8,816 nucleotides of DNA, taken from the NCBI GenBank assembly GCA_002440845.1, contig DJVL01000032.1, forward strand, positions 1 to 8,816. Reading direction: 5' to 3'. The translations under genes and the position numbers were made by a program. The notes under the pieces were generated by a model. The model saw only the letters and a list, made by a program, of their open reading frames with translations. It was not told where the DNA came from and made no database searches. The stretch comes from Patescibacteria group bacterium UBA6257 (GTDB lineage Bacteria > Patescibacteriota > Minisyncoccia > UBA6257). Positions 4,987-8,816 of the stretch are shown piece after piece. Position 1 is the first letter of the stretch; each line of letters starts with the position of its first letter.

Positions 4987-5058
4987 CGGGCTGTGGTGGA
5001 ACGGTACCACGCATGGTTCGGGACCATGAAACAGAGGGTTCAACTCCCTCCAGCCCGA
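4987..5058 (+). tRNA. tRNA-Pro(CGG), no encoded CCA
   Basis: Acceptor CGGGCTG (4987-4993) pairs with CAGCCCG (5051-5057), with discriminator A at 5058; C1-G72 is typical of proline tRNAs. The D stem GTGG/CCAC, the anticodon stem CATGG/CCATG with loop TTCGGGA (anticodon CGG, codon CCG) and the T arm GAGGG/CCCTC with loop TTCAACT are all clear. CTG follows instead of CCA. The gene lies 24 bases before uppP on the same strand. Confidence 0.95.
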
Positions 5059-5082
5059 CTGGACGAAGTGCGACTTTGAATT

Positions 5083-5856
5083 ATGACCATCTTTCAATCA
5101 ATTTTTTTGGGGTTAATTCAGGGAATAACAGAATTTCTGCCTATTTCCAGTTCTGGCCATTTGGCTTTTTTCCAAAACCTCTGGCATCTGCCAAAACAAT
5201 CTGTGGTTTTTGATATTCTTCTTCATTCAGGAACCCTGATGGCAATTCTTATTTTTTTTAGAAGAGATTTAATAGACATCTTGCGTAAAAAAAGGTTTCA
5301 ATTAATCATCCTGCTTTTTATAGCTTCTCTGCCGGCGGGATTTTTCGGCTATCTTTTTGAAACCAAAATCGAACAAAGTTTTGCCTCATTAAAATTAATC
5401 GCTCTTGGCTTTCTTTTTACTGCTTTTTTCCTTTTTATCAGTAAATACTCTCCGGCTAAAAAAGATATAAAAAACATCTCTAAATCAGACGCTTTTATTA
5501 TAGGCCTAGCTCAGGCCTTAGCTCTTTTGCCCGGCGTTTCCCGGTCCGGCTTGACTATATCTTCAGCTATCTTAAGAAAAATTAAACCGGAAGCCGCTTA
5601 TCAATTTTCTTTTTTCCTTTTAATTCCCATTACCCTTGGAGCAATAGTTCTAAAAATCCCGGCTTTAAGCAGGGAAATTTCAAATGGCTCTTTGCCTTAT
5701 TATTTTTTCGGAACCTTAACCTCTTTCTTGACAGGAATTCTCAGCCTAAGGTTCCTTAGCGCAATAATAAAGAAAAAAGAATTTTACTGGTTTTCAATTT
5801 ATTTAATAATTATGGCTGGAGTTTGTTTAATTTTAAACAAAACCCTTTTGATTTAA
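5083..5856 (+). CDS. uppP: Undecaprenyl-diphosphate phosphatase
   Basis: UppP (BacA) removes a phosphate from undecaprenyl diphosphate so the lipid carrier can be reused for peptidoglycan and other envelope polymers. The 257 residues match the family length and are mostly hydrophobic, with about seven or eight membrane segments. The first signature is QGITEFLPISSSGH (13-26), with Q13 and E17 in the (E/Q)xxxE position; the second is PGVSRSG (150-156), with the catalytic-type R154. Both lie where the family has them. The ATG at 5083 is chosen because the first signature starts 12 residues later, as usual. No Shine-Dalgarno site is seen, and only 24 bases separate it from tRNA-Pro, suggesting translation from a processed tRNA-mRNA transcript. 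argS follows after 43 bases, so tRNA-Pro, uppP and argS probably form one transcription unit ending at 7664. Confidence 0.95.
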   Translation: MTIFQSIFLGLIQGITEFLPISSSGHLAFFQNLWHLPKQSVVFDILLHSGTLMAILIFFRRDLIDILRKKRFQLIILLFIASLPAGFFGYLFETKIEQSFASLKLIALGFLFTAFFLFISKYSPAKKDIKNISKSDAFIIGLAQALALLPGVSRSGLTISSAILRKIKPEAAYQFSFFLLIPITLGAIVLKIPALSREISNGSLPYYFFGTLTSFLTGILSLRFLSAIIKKKEFYWFSIYLIIMAGVCLILNKTLLI

Positions 5857-5899
5857 AACAATCAGGCAACCAAAATAAGAAATAAAAAGAAATAAAAGC

Positions 5900-7630
5900 A
5901 TGTTAAAAGAAGAGTTAAAAAAACTTATTAGCCAAAAATGGAATAAAATTTCCAAAAAAAATGATTGGCCTCTTATTAAATGGCAAGATATTCCTTTGGA
6001 AAACCAAGCTGAAAATCGCTACGGCGATTACAGCAGTCCTTTAGCTTTTATTTTAAGCAAAAAAACTAAGGAAAATCCTTTATCAATTGCCGAACTGCTA
6101 AAAAATGAAATGACAAATATCTCTCCTTCTTTAATCTCAAAAATAGAGATTGCCGGCGGAGGCTATCTTAATTTTTTTGTTAGCCAAGAAAAATTAGCCG
6201 AAAAATTAAAAGAAGCTTACCAAAAAAAAGAAAAATTCGGTTTTTCTTCAGAGGGGAAAAATAAAAAAATTATCGTTGATTATTCTTCACCCAACATTGC
6301 CAAACCAATGCATATCGGCCATTTGCGTTCAACTATCATTGGTGAAGCTTTAAGCAACCTCTATGAATTCTTGGGGTATAAAGTTATTCGTTGGAATTAC
6401 TTGGGAGACTGGGGCACTCAATTCGGCAAACTAATCGCCAGTTATAAACTTTGGGGCAGCGAAAAAGCCATCAAAGAAAATGCCATTAACAATCTTCTTG
6501 CTCTTTATGTTAGATTTCACAAAGAGGAAGAAAAAAACCCTAAACTGGAAAAAATCGGGCAGGAAGAATTTAAAAAGTTAGAAGAAGGAGATAAAGAAAA
6601 TAAACGCTTCTGGCTATGGTTTAAAAAAGCATCTTGGAAAGAATTTGAAAAAATCTATCAAGCTTTAAACATAAAATTTGACGTTGTTTTGGGAGAAAGT
6701 TTTTTTAACCAAAAAGCCTTATCAATAATATCTTTTTTAAAAAATAAAAAAATCGCCGAGCCAAGCGATGGGGCTTTAATTGTTCCTTTAGACAAATTCG
6801 GCCTTCCGCCGGCTTTAATCCAAAAATCAGATGAAGCTACGCTTTATCTAACCCGGGAATTAGCTGCTTTAAAATACCGCTTAGGAAAATATCAACCAAA
6901 AAAAATTATTTATGTGGTAGGCAACGAACAAGATCTCCATTTTAAGCAATTATCTGCTTTAGTTAAAATACTGGGCTGGGGCAAAAAAACAGAACTTGTC
7001 CATATTAAATTTGGTTTAGTATTATCTAATGATAAAAAGAAACTTTCCACAAGAAAAGGCGAGATTGTTGATCTAAAAGAAGTTATAAATGAAGCCAAAG
7101 AAAAAGCTAAAAAAATAATCAAAGAAAAACATCCCCAGTGGCCGGATAAAAAAATCCAAAAAACCGGTCAAATTATTGCCATCGGCGCCTTAAAATTTAA
7201 TGATTTAAAAGAATTCCGAACAGCGGATCTTGTTTTTAATTGGGAAAAAATGCTTGATTTTTCTGCCAATAGCAGCGTTTACTTGCAATATACTTATGCC
7301 AGAATAAATAAAATAATCGCCAAGGCAAAAAGAATCGGAGAATATGATTTAAAACTTTTAAACTATCCTCTTGAAAAATTATTAATAAAAAAAATCATTG
7401 ATTTTCCTGAAGAAATCAAAAATAGCGCCGAAAATTACGCCCCCAATAATCTTGCCGGCTTCTTACTTGCTCTTGCTGATTTAACTAATAAATATTATGA
7501 AACTGTGCCTGTGCTCAAAGAAAAAAACAAAAAACGTTTAAATAGCCAATTAGTTCTTTTAAAAACGACTGCTTCTGTCTTAAAAACCGGCCTTAAAATT
7601 TTGGGCATAGAAACCCTAAGGGAAATATAA
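5900..7630 (+). CDS. argS: Arginyl-tRNA synthetase
   Basis: ArgRS is a class I synthetase that charges tRNA-Arg with arginine, needing the tRNA for amino acid activation. The 576 residues match the usual bacterial length. Domains in order: N-terminal tRNA-binding domain (about 1-95); the Rossmann catalytic core with the DYSSPNIAKPMHIGHLRST block (127-145, HIGH at 138-141) and GDWGTQFGKL (169-178); a connective helical region rich in K and E (about 190-260); a KMSK-equivalent loop LSTRKG (382-387); and the DALR-type anticodon-binding domain (about 460-576). The start at 5900 gives a complete N-terminal domain; the region before it is A-rich without a clear Shine-Dalgarno site. The gene is last before the terminator at 7639-7664. 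Its substrate tRNA-Arg(TCG) is encoded about 2.5 kb away on the other strand. Confidence 0.97.
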   Translation: MLKEELKKLISQKWNKISKKNDWPLIKWQDIPLENQAENRYGDYSSPLAFILSKKTKENPLSIAELLKNEMTNISPSLISKIEIAGGGYLNFFVSQEKLAEKLKEAYQKKEKFGFSSEGKNKKIIVDYSSPNIAKPMHIGHLRSTIIGEALSNLYEFLGYKVIRWNYLGDWGTQFGKLIASYKLWGSEKAIKENAINNLLALYVRFHKEEEKNPKLEKIGQEEFKKLEEGDKENKRFWLWFKKASWKEFEKIYQALNIKFDVVLGESFFNQKALSIISFLKNKKIAEPSDGALIVPLDKFGLPPALIQKSDEATLYLTRELAALKYRLGKYQPKKIIYVVGNEQDLHFKQLSALVKILGWGKKTELVHIKFGLVLSNDKKKLSTRKGEIVDLKEVINEAKEKAKKIIKEKHPQWPDKKIQKTGQIIAIGALKFNDLKEFRTADLVFNWEKMLDFSANSSVYLQYTYARINKIIAKAKRIGEYDLKLLNYPLEKLLIKKIIDFPEEIKNSAENYAPNNLAGFLLALADLTNKYYETVPVLKEKNKKRLNSQLVLLKTTASVLKTGLKILGIETLREI

Positions 7631-7638
7631 ATAAATAA

Positions 7639-7664
7639 AAAAGAGGGGATTAATCCCCTCTTTT
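7639..7664. terminator. Bidirectional palindromic terminator after argS
   Basis: A perfect 26-base palindrome forms a 10-bp stem (AAAAGAGGGG/CCCCTCTTTT) with loop ATTAAT. It is flanked by T-rich sequence on both strands: TTTT then GGTTTTTATTTTT on plus, TTTTATTTATTTAT on minus. It lies 8 bases after the argS stop and 5 bases past the stop of the facing small membrane gene, and should end both transcripts. Confidence 0.93.
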
Positions 7665-7669
7665 GGTTT

Positions 7670-7915
7670 TTATTTTTCCTGAATATCTTTTTTCTCCTTT
7701 GACCAAAGCCAGATAATAAACAAAATAATTATTATGGTTGTTAAAAAGAAAGGGAAAAGAAAGTTTGCTAGCTGATTAAAACTAAAAGTAAAAGACTGAG
7801 AAGCAAGAATTTTTTCCCATCTATTGCCCAGATATTTCCACCAACCGACAATGATTACAACGGCTTGAATTGTTACCGCCATTTTAGCCACCCAACACTT
7901 AAAACCACCCTTCAT
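7670..7915 (-). CDS. Small two-helix membrane protein, unknown function
   Basis: I do not recognise this 81-residue protein. It has a short basic N-terminus with one Cys (C7) and a first hydrophobic helix at about residues 12-29. A polar, aromatic connector follows (about 30-47), then a second, very hydrophobic helix (about 48-71, with a run of Ile) and a charged tail, KEKKDIQEK. Both ends, being lysine-rich, probably face the cytoplasm. The case for a real gene is strong because every expression signal is present: a near-consensus promoter (7987-8015), a good Shine-Dalgarno site six bases before the ATG, and a terminator 5 bases after the stop. It lies downstream of uvrC on the same strand but has its own promoter. 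Small helper or toxin-like roles are possible, but nothing in the sequence decides. Confidence 0.75.
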   Translation of the reverse strand: MKGGFKCWVAKMAVTIQAVVIIVGWWKYLGNRWEKILASQSFTFSFNQLANFLFPFFLTTIIIILFIIWLWSKEKKDIQEK

Positions 7916-7921
7916 TTCTGT

Positions 7922-7930
7922 TCACCTCTC
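7922..7930 (-). promoter_or_regulatory. Shine-Dalgarno site deciding the start of the small membrane gene
   Basis: GAGAGGTGA on the minus strand ends 6 bases before the ATG at 7915. It is the best ribosome binding site in the window; most other genes here show none. An earlier ATG at 7934 is in another frame, so this site fixes the start. Confidence 0.8.
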
Positions 7931-7986
7931 TCATATTTTTATTTATTCTGCCAGCCGACAGATTTAAATTTTCAAAAAGCTATTAT

Positions 7987-8015
7987 ATTATAGCTCATAA
8001 TAATGATTAAGTCAA
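7987..8015 (-). promoter_or_regulatory. Near-consensus promoter of the small membrane gene
   Basis: TTGACT (8015-8010) and TATAAT (7992-7987) on the minus strand are separated by exactly 17 bases, 11 of 12 consensus positions. Transcription would begin near 7980 and give a leader of about 65 bases. The promoter lies in the 109-base gap after the uvrC stop. Confidence 0.8.
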
Positions 8016-8024
8016 CAAAAATTT

Positions 8025-8816
8025 CTATCGTTGGCTCCGGTTTAACAATTTTTTCCTATAAGCATTGGAAAATCTATGAGCTTCATTTCTCGCTTTTAAT
8101 AATGTCCCTTTTAAATTTTCTATCGCAATTTTTAAGGTTTTGTCTAGTCCGGAGGGAAAAATTAATTTATCATTTTGATACTTGGAAATTCCTGCTACCG
8201 GCACAGCGATGGTTAATTTTTTTAATGTCTGAGAAACTTTTCTAACTTGAGGCAAACCACCATCAACCAGCAAAAGATTAGGTTTTAGCCACTCCTGATG
8301 GCGAAAACGACGGCTAATCATTTCTTCCAAAGCTGACAAGTCGTCGTTAGGCAAAGCTGTTTTTATCTTAAAAAGACGATACTGAGTTTTATCCGGCTGA
8401 TTGTTAATAAAAACCACCATAGCGCCAACAGTTTCTTTACCGGCAAAATGAGAAACGTCATAAGCTTCAACTCTATAAAAAGCGTTATCAAAATCATTTT
8501 CCGTTTCATCCCTTGAAACTAAAGAAGCATCTTCTATTTGTTTTAAACTTTTGAAAGCTGTCGGGTTGGCTTTTTTTAATTTTTTTAATAATTGTTTTTT
8601 TCTGCCTGCTAAAAGAAGGGTTATATTTTTAATATTTTTTTTGTATTCCTGAGGGGAAATTTCCCCCAGACACGCTCCCGGACATAAACCTATCTGGTAA
8701 TCAAAACAAGGCTTGCCAGAAAGGGGCTTACATAAACTATAAGGGAAAATTCTTCTGATAATTCTTAAAGCATTTTTTACCAAAGCCAAGCTTTGATAGG
8801 GGCCGAAAATATGCTT
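8025..8816 (-). CDS. uvrC: UvrC excinuclease subunit, C-terminal part, cut by the window edge
   Basis: UvrC makes both incisions in nucleotide excision repair after UvrB loads at damage. About 263 residues are visible, entering from the right edge with the FGPY motif that follows the GIY-YIG domain; that domain lies outside the window. The cluster-type cysteines are spaced Cx7Cx7Cx3C (codons near 8732, 8708, 8684 and 8672). A short basic helix comes next, then the RNase H-like nuclease domain with YDVSH (Asp codon near 8459), LLVDGG (Asp near 8264) and NEAHRF (His near 8078). These supply the expected Asp-Asp-His set. The UVR region that contacts UvrB is about 15 residues shorter than usual, and the protein stops (TAG, 8025-8027) soon after the nuclease domain, without the C-terminal helix-hairpin-helix pair. 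A TTG at 8789 is not the start, because the UvrC match continues upstream of it. Confidence 0.93.
   Translation of the reverse strand, partial: KHIFGPYQSLALVKNALRIIRRIFPYSLCKPLSGKPCFDYQIGLCPGACLGEISPQEYKKNIKNITLLLAGRKKQLLKKLKKANPTAFKSLKQIEDASLVSRDETENDFDNAFYRVEAYDVSHFAGKETVGAMVVFINNQPDKTQYRLFKIKTALPNDDLSALEEMISRRFRHQEWLKPNLLLVDGGLPQVRKVSQTLKKLTIAVPVAGISKYQNDKLIFPSGLDKTLKIAIENLKGTLLKARNEAHRFSNAYRKKLLNRSQR

Noticed and set aside
8003..8245. Plus-strand 80-codon frame opposite uvrC
   Set aside because: It is antisense to the conserved RNase H-like domain of UvrC, with no domain or translation signal of its own.

Overview
The window looks like ordinary chromosomal core from a small-genome uncultured bacterium. 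The best fit is Candidate Phyla Radiation (Patescibacteria), probably a Parcubacteria-like lineage. Reasons seen in the sequence: AT-rich DNA with many A and T runs, an IF-2 of only 515 residues without the usual long N-terminal extension, a reduced UvrC, a membrane-anchored 3D-domain protein, and short intergenic gaps packed with single tRNA genes. The lineage call comes from gene style and was not tested by phylogeny. The standard bacterial code fits, since infB ends in TGA and tryptophan is read from TGG.

Layout. At 1-64 (minus) is the start of a gene that runs off the left edge, possibly a protein-L-isoaspartate methyltransferase. A GC-rich, hairpin-forming spacer and tRNA-Ser(GCT) (minus) follow. 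A 3D-domain protein (442-981, plus) has its own promoter and a structured leader, and ends at a bidirectional terminator. The next block is on the minus strand and reads right to left: tRNA-Arg(TCG), tRNA-Lys(CTT), tRNA-Ser(TGA), infB, tRNA-Cys(GCA), tRNA-Leu(TAA). At about 3390-3446 overlapping divergent promoter-like elements separate it from a plus-strand block: a CCA-adding enzyme, tRNA-Pro(CGG), uppP and argS, ending at a strong palindromic terminator (7639-7664). Facing it on the minus strand are an 81-residue membrane protein with a near-consensus promoter and Shine-Dalgarno site, and uvrC, which is cut by the right edge.

How the genes fit together. Most of the window serves translation: seven tRNAs, initiation factor 2, arginyl-tRNA synthetase and the tRNA 3'-end enzyme. 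Only tRNA-Ser(GCT) encodes its own CCA; the other six need the enzyme encoded beside them. UppP (undecaprenyl carrier recycling) and the 3D-domain protein (probable cell-wall enzyme) point to a peptidoglycan envelope. UvrC belongs to nucleotide excision repair.

I found no CRISPR array, transposase, phage gene or defence system, and I do not claim a new multi-gene system. The most unusual signals are smaller. Two housekeeping genes carry repeat-like DNA inside their reading frames: a 13-bp perfect inverted repeat in the IF-2 GTPase domain, and an A-rich TCAAAA-type repeat in the CCA enzyme. GC-rich spacers share an 8-mer, the tRNA-Cys has altered D and T loops, and UvrC has a shortened UVR region and no helix-hairpin-helix tail.
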